Notes under the pieces: generated by a model
The model's input: only the letters and a program-made list of their open reading frames with translations
Database searches by the model: none
Told to the model about the DNA's origin: nothing
Position numbers and translations under genes: made by a program
Source of the DNA: PALSA-911 sp963743035
GTDB taxonomy: Bacteria; Pseudomonadota; Alphaproteobacteria; Acetobacterales; Acetobacteraceae
Direction of reading: 5' to 3'
Length of the DNA stretch: 64,000 bases
NCBI GenBank assembly: GCA_963743035.1
Contig: CAVUOB010000012.1
Location: 62,001 to 126,000 of the forward strand
Part shown: positions 9,535-17,440 of the stretch, piece after piece
Position numbering within the stretch: the stretch's first letter is position 1
Layout: the number at the start of each line of letters is the position of its first letter

Positions 9535-9726
9535 AGCATTTTCTGACCCGATCCCAGACGCCTTGAGCAAGGCGATCAACTCGACGCCCGGCGGATTGCC
9601 GTCGGCTCCCGGCGGAGAGATGACGATCTTGTCGATCAGAGCCCGGGGCGCCTCCAGCGCTTCCGGGCGATCCTCCCGGGTGATGGCCGCCTGTAAGTTG
9701 GCGACCTTTGCTGCGTAGACCTGCGC
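9535..9726 (-). pseudogene. C-terminal remnant of a large serine recombinase
   Basis: On the minus strand from about 9726 the translation reads QVYAAKVANLQAAITRED, then PEALEAPRALIDKIVISPPG and GNPPGVELIALLKASG. This is the typical C-terminal coiled-coil plus 'LIDKIVI' strand of phage- and island-type serine recombinases. The catalytic N-terminal domain and zinc ribbon are missing, and upstream sequence (toward 9790) only resembles the family in a shifted frame. The remaining frame continues into the antisense of mmsA without a family-like end. It probably marks an old integration event at the left end of the accessory region. Confidence 0.55.
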
Positions 9727-9880
9727 GATTCCTGGATGCAGGGAGCTCGGCCGCCCTTCAGCGTCTTTTCGTCATCCATGACGCACTTCCTGCGCGGAAA
9801 TCATCCGCTACGAGGCTCGACGGAACTTCGTCCGGCGGGCACTTGATGAGGGCCGCCGTCCCCGCCATAGTTTGTTAAGC

Positions 9881-9905
9881 CTCGCCTCGCCTCGCCTCGC
9901 CTCGC
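9881..9905. repeat. CTCGC pentanucleotide tandem repeat (5 units)
   Basis: Five perfect consecutive CTCGC units (9881-9905) in non-coding DNA; a simple-sequence tract that may vary in length between strains. Confidence 0.9.
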
Positions 9906-10167
9906 TGCGGTAGCGCAGCGTACCGGGCGTTTGGCCTGTCGATGAGTTGCGCCGCCCCCTGCGGTTGGCTCTGGCATCGACACGGGTGATGAAGTCCACC
10001 TGCCCCAACCGCCCCTGGGCTGATGACTCCTGCCGACGGACGGGCAGGAGATATGCCATGGACGGTTTGCACCCGCCACGTGCCGGCACAGGTTGTTCGG
10101 GGCCCGATCCGGCTCCGGCCTGCCCGCCAGGGTCGTCCGATGACCTGGACCAAGGCGCTCTGTCGAC

Positions 10168-10991
10168 GGTATTGTCACGGTAACTGGCGGTCGGCAGTGG
10201 CTTGGCACAGGATGGTAGGATGAAAAAGCCACCAGACCCGCACTACCGTCACCGCTTTCCGGCCGAGCTCATCAGTCACGCCGTCTGGCTCTACCACGTG
10301 TTCAGCCTGAGCTTTCGCGATGTCGGGCTGATTCTGGCCGAACGCGGCGTGATCGTGTCCTACGAGAGTATCCGTCGTTGGTGCCTGAAGTTCGGCGCCA
10401 GTTTCGCAAACAATCTGCGTCGGCGCCGGCCACGACCGGGTGACAAATGGCACATGGACGAGGTCTTTATCCGGATCCAGGGAGAGTTGCGCTATCTCTG
10501 GCGCGCCGTCGATCAGGACGGCATCGTGCTCGATATTCTGGTGCAGACTCGCCGCGATGCCGGGGCGGCAAAGCGCTTCTTCAAGCGACTGCTGAAGGGC
10601 CTGAAGTATGTACCCCGCGTCCTGATCACCGACAAATTGAAGAGCTATGGCGTCGCAAAGCGCGAGCTTCTTCCTGACGTCGAGCACCGGGAAAGCCGTT
10701 ATCTGAACAATCGCGCTGAGAACTCGCATCGACCGACGCGGCGCCGAGAGCGGCAAATGCAACGGTTCAAATCCGTACGACAGGCACAGCGTTTCCTGTC
10801 GGCGCACGCCTTCATCGACGGGCATCTCCGTCCGCGACACCATCGGTCAACAGCAAAGAGCTACCGTTCAGCGCGTGCGAAAGCCTTCAAAGTTTGGAAG
10901 GAGGAGACTTGTGCCCGAAAGGCCGCATGACCGCGTCGCACCCAACACTTCGAGCCCAGATTCGTCCTTCGTCAGTTAACGTGACAATGCC
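10168..10991 (+). mobile_element. IS6-family insertion sequence, copy 1 (824 bp)
   Basis: Terminal inverted repeats are GGTATTGTCACGGTAACTG at the left and the complement of GGCATTGTCACGTTAACTG at the right. The element is exactly 824 bp, as are copies 2 and 3. Flanking octamers CTGTCGAC and ATATCGAC share six of eight bases, which may be a decayed 8-bp target duplication. Confidence 0.88.
10220..10930 (+). CDS. IS6-family DDE transposase (copy 1)
   Basis: A 236-residue transposase that moves the surrounding 824-bp element by replicative cointegrate formation. It starts MKKPPDPHYRHRFPAE, has the N-terminal HTH region (VSYESIRRWCLKFG) and the DDE catalytic core: Asp in KWHMDEVFIRI, Asp in LITDKLKSYG, and Glu in NNRAENSHRP. 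The C-terminal half (ERQMQRFKSVRQAQRFLS) is diagnostic for the family. The frame is intact and the catalytic residues are present, so it may be active. Compared with the copies at 35653 and 52622 it differs at several residues, so the copies are not recent duplicates of one another. Confidence 0.93.
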   Translation: MKKPPDPHYRHRFPAELISHAVWLYHVFSLSFRDVGLILAERGVIVSYESIRRWCLKFGASFANNLRRRRPRPGDKWHMDEVFIRIQGELRYLWRAVDQDGIVLDILVQTRRDAGAAKRFFKRLLKGLKYVPRVLITDKLKSYGVAKRELLPDVEHRESRYLNNRAENSHRPTRRRERQMQRFKSVRQAQRFLSAHAFIDGHLRPRHHRSTAKSYRSARAKAFKVWKEETCARKAA

Positions 10992-11226
10992 ATATCGACT
11001 ACCACGAGTTGCACGGGCTGCGCGTGGGCTGACCTGCGGTATCCGGCAAAGGCGAGGCCGGTCGCTACCACGAGCGTGGTCCAAGCGTTACGGCGGCTTA
11101 CGCTGGGAAGGCCCACCTTGCACCTATCGTCATGTTTAAACCCTCCCCGCTTGGTGCGCTCGGATATCCACAGACGGTCCGTTGTCCACCAGCACCGTCA
11201 CATGCCGGGGGAATTCGCATTGGTCG

Positions 11227-11763
11227 TCACCCGGCAACGCGCATCGTTGCGTCGATGACCGCTGGAAGCCCGGCCGGCCCCAACGGGTGGTCGAACCGGA
11301 CGCCGTTGACGAAGAACGCTGGTGTGCCGTTGACGCCGCTGCGCACACCGCCGGCGAAGTCGGTTTGGATCTTGCGGAGGAAGCGGTGGGTTGCCAGCGC
11401 ATCCCGCAACGAAATTGGCGAGAGCTTCAGGCTTGCTGCCAGCGCAATCAGCAACGGTGTGTTCAGACGATGCTGATTGGCGTAGATAGCGTCGTGCATC
11501 GGCCAAAATAGCCCCTGGCTGCCGGCAAACTCGGCCGTCTCGGCTGCAGGTTCGGCATGAGGATGCATTTCGGCCAGAGGGAAATGGCGGAAAGCGAAAA
11601 GCAGGTTCCTGCCGTGACGGGCCAGGATCTGCTTTACAATCGGCTGAGCAGCCGCGCAAAACGGGCACTCATAGTCGCCATATTCCACGATCGTGACGGC
11701 CGCATTCTCGTCGCCAATGACGTGATCAAGCGACGTGAGGGGGATTCTGAGCTGTGCCATCAT
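11227..11763 (-). CDS. DsbA-family thioredoxin-fold protein
   Basis: A 178-residue protein with the thioredoxin fold of the DsbA/DSBA-like oxidoreductases. The redox motif is CPFC at residues 33-36 (VEYGDYECPFCAAA) and the cis-proline loop is GTPAFFVNGVRF. No signal peptide is visible, so it likely acts in the cytoplasm, perhaps as a thiol reductase for its neighbour. It overlaps the 3' end of the upstream peroxiredoxin gene by 38 bases (11726-11763), so translation is probably coupled. GGAG lies just upstream of the start. It is the last gene of a three-gene hdeD-peroxiredoxin-dsbA operon whose promoter region holds a FixK/FNR-type palindrome. Confidence 0.85.
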   Translation of the reverse strand: MMAQLRIPLTSLDHVIGDENAAVTIVEYGDYECPFCAAAQPIVKQILARHGRNLLFAFRHFPLAEMHPHAEPAAETAEFAGSQGLFWPMHDAIYANQHRLNTPLLIALAASLKLSPISLRDALATHRFLRKIQTDFAGGVRSGVNGTPAFFVNGVRFDHPLGPAGLPAVIDATMRVAG

Positions 11764-12238
11764 TTTTCTCCAGTGGAGGCAGCGCCTCGAGCGCATCGAG
11801 AATGCCGTCAGCGCCGGGATTAACAGCGAGTGGGGAGCAGTAGCTCCAGGCGACCATCCCGTGCTCGTCGATCACGAACAATGCGCGCTCGCAGACCCCA
11901 TCCTGGTCCCGATAGGCACCATACGATGTGGCCACCGCGCCTTTGGGTTCGAAGTCCGCCAGCAGCGCGAAATGCAGCTTGCGGTCGCGTGCGAACGCTT
12001 GATGGCACCACGCGCCATCCACGGAAATGCCGAGAAGCTCGGCGCCGTTCCGGCGGAACTCCTGCAGGACGTGGTTGTAGAGGCTCATCTGGTCACCGCA
12101 AACGGGGCTCCAGTCCGCTGGATAGAAAGCGAGAATCACTCGGCGTCCGGCGAACTCGCGCAGCGAGAGGGTCTGGTCCGGCGTGACATGGAGCGTGAAG
12201 TCAGGAGCCTTCGCGCCCTTCGGGAGAATATTGGCCAT
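11726..12238 (-). CDS. Peroxiredoxin (AhpC/TSA, redoxin family)
   Basis: A 170-residue thiol peroxidase that reduces hydrogen peroxide or organic peroxides. The fold is clear from GAKAPDFTLHVTPDQTLSLRE and FYPADWSPVCGDQM, the latter holding the peroxidatic cysteine in the position usual for the PxxxTxxC motif (here PADWSPVC, Thr replaced by Pro plus Val). Further cysteines at GAWCHQAF and GVCERALF could act as resolving residues. The start MANILPKG at 12238 is preferred to the longer frame. It lies 16 bases after the HdeD gene and overlaps the DsbA-like gene, which might recycle it. The replaced Thr makes activity worth testing. Confidence 0.85.
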   Translation of the reverse strand: MANILPKGAKAPDFTLHVTPDQTLSLREFAGRRVILAFYPADWSPVCGDQMSLYNHVLQEFRRNGAELLGISVDGAWCHQAFARDRKLHFALLADFEPKGAVATSYGAYRDQDGVCERALFVIDEHGMVAWSYCSPLAVNPGADGILDALEALPPLEKNDGTAQNPPHVA

Positions 12239-12254
12239 GATGATCTCCGGAGCG

Positions 12255-12863
12255 TCAGATGGGGACTGTGATGGCACCGGGGAAGCGTTCCCCGCGATGC
12301 TTACGGAGCTTGAACGCCAGAACGATCAGGGTGACGCCAAAGACCAACGCGTGGGCGCCCACCCACCAGGTGAGGTCCAGGGCTCCACTCAGCGGACTGG
12401 CGAAAAGGAGTGCTCCATAGACCAGCGAGATGAGTGCGCCGAACACAAGAAACCAGCGTCCGTGGCTTATCTTCAGGCTCAGGGCGGCACCCAGCATCAG
12501 GCCGCCGGAAAGCAACGCCCAGGCACCGACCATGAAGACGAACGCCAGCACGGTGATGCCTGGCCACATGGCCGCGGCGATGCCGATGACGATCCCTAGC
12601 AGGCCGTTGATCAGAAGCAGGCCCCAGAGTTCGTGCTTGCGGGCGCCACGGACGGCCAGAACAATGTTAACGATTCCGTCCGCTATACTGTAGGCACCGA
12701 AGACCAAGACGAGCGCCAGCATCGCCGCGCCGGGCATGGCGAAGGCAATAATGCCGAAGAGGATGGCGAAGACTCCACGCAACGCGGCGTCCCACCAATT
12801 GTCCGCGAGCATCGCGTTCTTCGCGGCTATCAGATCAGGGCTTGAGGTTTCGAAAAGGACCAT
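12255..12863 (-). CDS. HdeD-family membrane protein (DUF308)
   Basis: A 202-residue inner-membrane protein with six hydrophobic helices, for example ALRGVFAILFGIIAFAM, AAMLALVLVFGAYSIADG and TVLAFVFMVGAWALLSG, and a Lys/Arg-rich C-terminus. The pattern matches HdeD, known from the acid-resistance region of Escherichia coli; in many alphaproteobacteria such genes belong to stress or low-oxygen regulons. The biochemical role is unknown. It is the first gene of an operon with a peroxiredoxin and a DsbA-like protein. Its upstream region has TTGATGGCTGTCAA at 12942-12955, which would put a FixK-dependent start near 12907, about 44 bases before the ATG. Confidence 0.85.
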   Translation of the reverse strand: MVLFETSSPDLIAAKNAMLADNWWDAALRGVFAILFGIIAFAMPGAAMLALVLVFGAYSIADGIVNIVLAVRGARKHELWGLLLINGLLGIVIGIAAAMWPGITVLAFVFMVGAWALLSGGLMLGAALSLKISHGRWFLVFGALISLVYGALLFASPLSGALDLTWWVGAHALVFGVTLIVLAFKLRKHRGERFPGAITVPI

Positions 12864-12941
12864 GATGCGCCTTGCCGTTTATGAGTAGATCGACATGCAT
12901 TGCAGATGGACGAAAGGTACCAGCCTCCGTCCCCCCATGCC

Positions 12942-12955
12942 TTGATGGCTGTCAA
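12942..12955 (-). promoter_or_regulatory. FixK/FNR-type palindrome for the hdeD operon
   Basis: TTGATGGCTGTCAA fits TTGAT-N4-GTCAA. Reading toward hdeD, a start 41.5 bases from its centre would fall near 12907, and TACCTT lies at the matching -10 position (12914-12919, minus strand). Confidence 0.6.
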
Positions 12956-13037
12956 CTTCCTCCGGATTGCTCGCCGGAAAAATGCTGATCGCCGGTCGCG
13001 GCGGAGTGATGATCCGCGCAAGCAAAGATATAGGACC

Positions 13038-13051
13038 TTGACGACCATCAA
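13038..13051 (+). promoter_or_regulatory. FixK/FNR-type palindrome for the BON-domain gene
   Basis: TTGACGACCATCAA fits TTGAC-N4-ATCAA. On the plus strand the predicted start is near 13086, and TAGATT lies at the expected -10 position (13074-13079), matching TATAAT at four of six bases. Confidence 0.62.
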
Positions 13052-13183
13052 GGTGTGCGAAGCGACGCGATCATAGATTAAGCGATGAGGAGATCGGCCG
13101 CATCGATTTCGCGTTTCCACGTGGCCGAGTCCCGGAGAGATTGCCGATGATATGACGCAAGCAGGGAAGCTGACGAGCGCATC

Positions 13184-13839
13184 ATGAGATCGGACACGGA
13201 TATCAAATGCGACGTCCAAGCCGAACTTGAGTGGGACCCTGACATCAAATCCGCCGACATTGCGGTCGCGGTGAGAGATGGGGTCGTCACGCTGACCGGT
13301 TTCGTCCGCAGTTATACTCAGAGATGGCAGGCGAAGACTGATGCTAAGCGTGTAAAGGGCGTGGTCGCCATAGCGAACGACATCAAAGTACGGCTGCCGC
13401 TTATCAGTCAAAGGCCGGATCCGGCCATCGCCCGCGACGTTGTCACCGCCCTGCAAAACGAATTGCCTTACTCATACGAGCAGATCAAGGCGATTATCAA
13501 GGATGGATGGGTCACCTTGGAAGGCGAGGTCGAATGGAATTACCAGCGTGAGCGAGCCGTTGCCGCCGCAAGACGGGTGCGAGGTGCCAAGGGCGTCACG
13601 AATTCCATCAAGGTTAAGCCAATCACCCCCGCACCGGCACAGGTCAGGCAAAAGATCGAAGAAGCCCTTGAGCGCAGCGCCATGATCGAGGCCGATCGAG
13701 TTGGGGTCGGGACGAAGGATGACACGGTTATTTTGCGCGGAACCGTACGATCCTGGGCTGAAAGCCAAGAAGCTGAGCGCACCGCTTGGAAGGCCCTGGT
13801 GTTCGTCACGTGGAGAGCCGGCTTATCGTGAGCCTTTGA
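13184..13839 (+). CDS. BON-domain (OsmY-like) stress protein, C-terminal frameshift
   Basis: Three consecutive BON domains are visible: DIKCDVQAELEWDPDIKSAD with VVTLTGFVRSYTQRWQA; AIARDVVTALQNELPYSY with WVTLEGEVEWNYQRE; and VRQKIEEALERSAMIEAD with DTVILRGTVRSWAESQEAE. BON domains bind phospholipids or peptidoglycan-linked partners and OsmY-like proteins protect the envelope under stress. No signal peptide is seen. As sequenced the frame ends ALVFVTWRAGLS at 13831, but the family end (GVRHVESRLIV) appears in the next frame and stops at 13839. A single base was therefore probably lost at about 13793, or this is a sequencing error. A FixK-type site precedes the gene. Confidence 0.82.
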
Positions 13840-13944
13840 CTCCGACCGAGGGTTCGAAGGCTGGCGGTGTATCGGCATGCGATTCATCGAGCAAAAGCTT
13901 GTGGATGATATTCTGATGGTTCCACCCGTCAAATCCTGTCCGCC

Positions 13945-14706
13945 ATGCATGCCATGGACGCATCGCTGACGCCGACAGACCCGCAGACCATCGCTACGAT
14001 CGCCGCGGCGCATATCACGGCTGATGCGATCGTGCGGGCAGCCATGGTTCAAGCCGGCGCCGCGGCGGGTGCGATCGCGGCTGGAGCACTCGCATACTTG
14101 GGCGCAGTTCGTCAGGTGAGACTGCAGGAACGCGCACACGAGGCCCGTGCAGTGGCTTATCGATTCCGATTGAGCAAGGTTGTGCAAGATTATCTGGCTC
14201 AGGTCGATACGGCCTACACCGCTGCCCGGCGCCAACGCGATGCGCCGGACACTCAAGCAGCGACCCCAATTACCAGTTTCTTTACGGAACGGCCTCAGAC
14301 CCTGCACGACGATAACTGGCAAGCTCACGCCTTGCTCGGCCCGCGCGCGGTCGAACTGATCCTAGTCATCGACGAAGCAAGCCTACGACTAGCGCAGTTC
14401 GATACGGAAATCGGGCACGGTAACGTCATGACCGACGCACATTTCCAGGCTGGGAGAATGACGCCCAGCAATACAGCAGATGAAGGACCAGTCATTTACG
14501 CGCGGAAACGGGCGATTGTCGATTATGTGGATGTGTTAGAGCAGCTCTGTCGGGCCTTGACTGATTTGCAAGGCGAGCTGGCAAAATCACTTCGTCGATC
14601 GCCATGGCGTCGGTTCTGGCACAGAGCCACGCCCACAACAATCGGGCACGTCCGCGCCCTCAGCGCCGCGAAATCAGCGCGGCGACGCAAGGCGCGGCAC
14701 GGATGA
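13945..14706 (+). CDS. Hypothetical single-helix membrane protein
   Basis: A 253-residue protein I do not recognise. An Ala/Gly-rich hydrophobic stretch at about residues 33-53 (MVQAGAAAGAIAAGALAYLG) looks like one membrane helix, followed by a long, probably helical region (residues 60-100, LQERAHEARAVAYRFRLSK) and a basic C-terminus (RRSPWRRFWHR, AKSARRRKARHG). This is an N-anchored protein with a cytoplasmic helical body. GC content and codon use are less extreme than in core genes, in keeping with an accessory region. No partner gene is adjacent: a BON gene lies upstream and IS debris begins about 70 bases downstream. Confidence 0.55.
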   Translation: MHAMDASLTPTDPQTIATIAAAHITADAIVRAAMVQAGAAAGAIAAGALAYLGAVRQVRLQERAHEARAVAYRFRLSKVVQDYLAQVDTAYTAARRQRDAPDTQAATPITSFFTERPQTLHDDNWQAHALLGPRAVELILVIDEASLRLAQFDTEIGHGNVMTDAHFQAGRMTPSNTADEGPVIYARKRAIVDYVDVLEQLCRALTDLQGELAKSLRRSPWRRFWHRATPTTIGHVRALSAAKSARRRKARHG

Positions 14707-14778
14707 CATGTGCGGGCATTGCCAAGTTAACCGTGGCTGGTGGTTGGGCGAGAGGCAGGCGAAGCTGACCGGACGACG

Positions 14779-14872
14779 CCAGAGCCCCGTTCGTACCACC
14801 GCCATCGCTTTCCCGCTGAGATCATCAGCCACGCCGTGTGGCTTTATCACGTGTTCAGCCTGAGCCTGCGTT
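14779..14872 (+). pseudogene. N-terminal fragment of an IS6-family transposase
   Basis: The plus strand encodes YHRHRFPAEIISHAVWLYHV then FSLSLR, the N-terminal signature of the IS6 transposases elsewhere in the window. It breaks off where the end of an IS3-family element begins (about 14873). The rest of this IS6 copy is absent nearby. Confidence 0.7.
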
Positions 14873-14929
14873 ACTGGAGTTGACCCGGTTTGGTGGACAG
14901 CTTTCCCTTTGAGAAGGAGGTCCCCCCCG

Positions 14930-15183
14930 ATGCCGAAGGGTCACCGCCCGTATGCGCCGGAGTTTCGGCGCCAGATGGTTGATCTGGTCCGATCTGGACG
15001 AACGCCGGAAGATTTGTCGCGCGAGTTCGAGCCGACGGCTCAGGCGATCTGGAACTGGGTTCGCCAGGCCGATCGCGACGAAGGCCGCAAGCACGACGGT
15101 CCAACCAGCGCCGAACGCGAGGAACTGAGCCGACTGCGCCGTGAGGTACGTCAGTTGCGCCAGGAGCGCGACATCTTGGCAAA
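14930..15183 (+). pseudogene. IS3-family OrfA, 5' part
   Basis: Encodes the helix-turn-helix and leucine-zipper part of an IS3 transposase (SGRTPEDLSREFEPTAQAIW, then SRLRREVRQLRQERDI). The reading frame runs on to 15235, but after residue 85 it reads into the IS110 insertion (HRGSAVGLWPQ), so the natural product is lost. A ribosome-binding site AAGGAGG precedes the ATG. Confidence 0.75.
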
Positions 15184-16790
15184 CCATCGCGGATCGGCCG
15201 TCGGCCTGTGGCCGCAGAAACTGGTGCGCCTATAATTGGCGGTGGAGGGGAGCGGACGTCCGCCTTTTGGTGACGATTACCCCGATGGCAAACATGGTCC
15301 ATGGGCTGCTGCGCACTTGAGAGTGGTGACGCCTTGGCGATCCCGGTTAGGAAGTTGATCTGCCGCGCAGCCCACGCCCTCCGTTCGGTCAACAAGGAGG
15401 GCACAGAACCATGGCTCGAGGAGTAGCTTCTCGAAGGCAAGCAGAGTTGTCGCCGGTTCACGCCAATGCGGCTGCGATCGACATCGGCGCGACCATGCAC
15501 GTCGCGGCGGTCGGCCCCCAACACGACGCAGAGCCGGTGCGGACCTTCGCGACGTTCACGAATGACTTGCATCGCTTGGCGGATTGGTTCGCGGGCTGCG
15601 GGATCCAGACGGTCGCCATGGAGTTCGACCGGCGTTTACTGGGTTCCGGTGTTCGAACTGCTCGAGCAGCGGGGATTCAAAGTCGTGCTGGTCAACGCCC
15701 GTGACGCCAAGCATGTTCCTGGCCGCAAGATCGATGTCAGCGACGCCGCATGGTTGCAGCGGCTGCACGAATATGGGCTGTTGCGGGCGAGCTTTCGTCC
15801 TGAGGCGGCGATCGCGAGCCTGCGGGCTTATCTGCGACAACGCGAACGCCTCCTCGACTAAGCTGCGTCCCATATCCAGCACATCCAAAAAGCGTTGAAC
15901 CAAATGAACCTGCAGATCCATCACGTCGTATCGGACGTGATGGAGGCTACCGGCATGGCGATCATTCGCGCCATCGTGGCAGGCGGGCGTGATCCGGGCG
16001 TGCTGGTATCGTATCGCGACAAACGCTGTCGTGCCTCTACGGAGACGATCCGAGGGGCGCTGATTGGCAACTATCGAGAAGAGCACGTCTTTGCGCTAAC
16101 GCAGGCGCTGGAATTATATGATGTCTACCAAGCCAAGGTCGGTGATTGCGACAAGCGCATCGAAATGGCGGTAGAACGGCTGAAGGCGAACAGCCCCGGA
16201 CCCGCGAAGCCGCTTCCCGCCCCCCGCCACAGGACGCAGCAACCCAACGCCTTGGCCTTTCCGGCACGGGAAGCCCTGCACGCCATCCTTGGCGTCGATT
16301 TGACCCAGATCCACGGCCTCGGACCCTATCTGGCGCTCAAGCTGATTGGCGAGTGTGGGACCGATCTCTCGGCATGGCCGAGTGCCAAGCATTTCACCTC
16401 CTGGCTCTGCCTGGCGCCAAGCAACAAGATCTCGGGCGGCAAGGTTCTTTCGGCACGTACCCGACCATCAGGCAGCCGGGCTGCCGCGCTATTGCGGCTG
16501 GCGGCAGCGACGATGGGACGGACCGAGACGGCTCTGGGCGCCTTTTACCGCAGGCTTTCTGGCCGGATCGGCAAAGCCAAGGCGGTTACCGCTACCGCTC
16601 GGAAGATCGCTGTGCTGTTCTACAATATGCTTCGGCACGGAATGGACTACACTGATCCGGGCGCCTCGTATTACGAAGAGCGATATCGACAGCGAGTGCT
16701 GGCCAATCTCCGGCGCCGAGCAAAATCACTTGGATACGCCTTGCAGCAGACCGACCCAGGACTGGTCGTGGAGGGTGGTGTTTCTTAGGA
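15184..16790 (+). mobile_element. IS110-family element inserted into the IS3 orfA
   Basis: Its left junction follows GACATCTTGGCAAA of the IS3 orfA and its right junction precedes AAGGCGGCAGCC, which restores the IS3 frame. It has no terminal inverted repeats, as expected for IS110. About 230 bases of non-coding leader, where such elements carry a guide RNA in some family members, precede the transposase. Confidence 0.7.
15411..16788 (+). pseudogene. IS110-family transposase, frameshift plus nonsense codon
   Basis: DEDD-type transposase: the N-terminal part has AAIDIGATMHVAAVGP (first acidic residue) and VNARDAKHVPGRKIDVSDA; the C-terminal part has ILGVDLTQIHGLGPYLALKL and the conserved serine region LCLAPSNKISGGKVLS. 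Two lesions are visible. An extra C at about 15630 (GAGTTCGACCGGCG) shifts the frame between MEFD and GVYWVPVFELL. A TAA at 15859-15861 interrupts RERLLD-AASHIQ in the same frame as the following 298 codons. The element is thus dead unless complemented. The frame after the stop continues to 16788. Confidence 0.8.
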
Positions 16791-16815
16791 AGGCGGCAGC
16801 CTGGTTCGCCAGGGC

Positions 16816-17440
16816 TTGAGCTCCGAAGGAGATCGAGAAGGTAATCCCGTCCGGGTCTTCCAGTTCATGAGGGCGAACCAGGCCGTTTTCCCCATTGCCA
16901 GGATGGCACGCGTGCTCGGTGTTTCCACCGCGGGCTACCATGCGTGGTTACGCCGGGCGCCGTCCGCTCGCGCCGAGGCGGATGAAAGGCTGCTGGAACA
17001 GATCCGCACAGTGCATGCCGCCTCGCGCGCCACCTACGGTGCGCCACGGGTGCATGCCGAGTTGAAGGCTCGAGGCAAGAGGCTCGGGAAGAAGCGCGTT
17101 GCCCGGCTGATGCGGTCTGCCGGGATCGCCGGTGTCAGTCGCCGCCGTGGCGTGGTGACCACAAGGCGTGACGCCGGTGCTCGTCCCGCGCCTGACCTGG
17201 TGGATCGCAACTTCACGGCCACGCAGCCCGACCAGTTCTGGGTCGCCGACATCACGTTCATCCCCACGCTGGCCGGGTTCCCGTATCTCGCGGTCGTGCT
17301 GGACGTGTTCAGCCGCCGCATCGTCGGCTGGTCGATGGCCAACCACCTGCGAACCGAACTCGTGCTGGCGGCGCTCGACATGGCGCTTGGGCAACGCCGG
17401 CCGATCGACGTGGTTCATCACGGCGAACGAGGCAGCCAAG
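16816..17440 (+). pseudogene. IS3-family OrfB, 3'-truncated
   Basis: Starts with TTG (SSEGDREGNPVRVFQFMRAN), as is usual for this IS group, where OrfB is made by frameshifting from OrfA. The HTH_21 region (RVHAELKARGKRLGKKRVAR) and the first catalytic Asp (QFWVADITFIPT) and second (VVLDVFSRRIVGW) are present. After VVHHGERGSQ the sequence leaves the family at an IS30 junction, so the catalytic Glu is missing. The frame runs on to 17571 in foreign sequence. Confidence 0.78.

Larger units (their letters stand above)
9499..10167. other. Gene-poor stretch between mmsA and the first IS6 element
   Basis: No intact gene is convincing here. It contains one half of a GGCTCCGCCCC-type extragenic repeat just after mmsA, a serine-recombinase remnant on the minus strand (9535-9726), a CTCGC pentanucleotide array (9881-9905), and otherwise unassigned GC-rich DNA up to the IS6 end at 10168. 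Confidence 0.6.
12864..13183. other. Divergent promoter region between hdeD-like and BON genes
   Basis: A 320-base intergenic region without a convincing ORF. It carries two FixK/FNR-type palindromes about 96 bases apart, one spaced for each divergent gene, and is the best-defined control region in the window. Confidence 0.65.
14873..17440 (+). mobile_element. IS3-family element, interrupted by an IS110 insertion and truncated by IS30
   Basis: orfA (14930-15183) reads MPKGHRPYAPEFRRQMVDLV and leads to RQERDILAN, where an IS110-type element splits it. The orfA end KAAAWFARA resumes at 16790. orfB starts at 16816 and is cut after VVHHGERGSQ at about 17440 by an IS30-family element, so the last third of the transposase, including the catalytic Glu, is missing. 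Confidence 0.75.

Noticed and set aside
10160..10999. 8-bp target duplication around IS6 copy 1
   Set aside because: CTGTCGAC and ATATCGAC agree at only six of eight positions and the other copies show no match; it may be chance.
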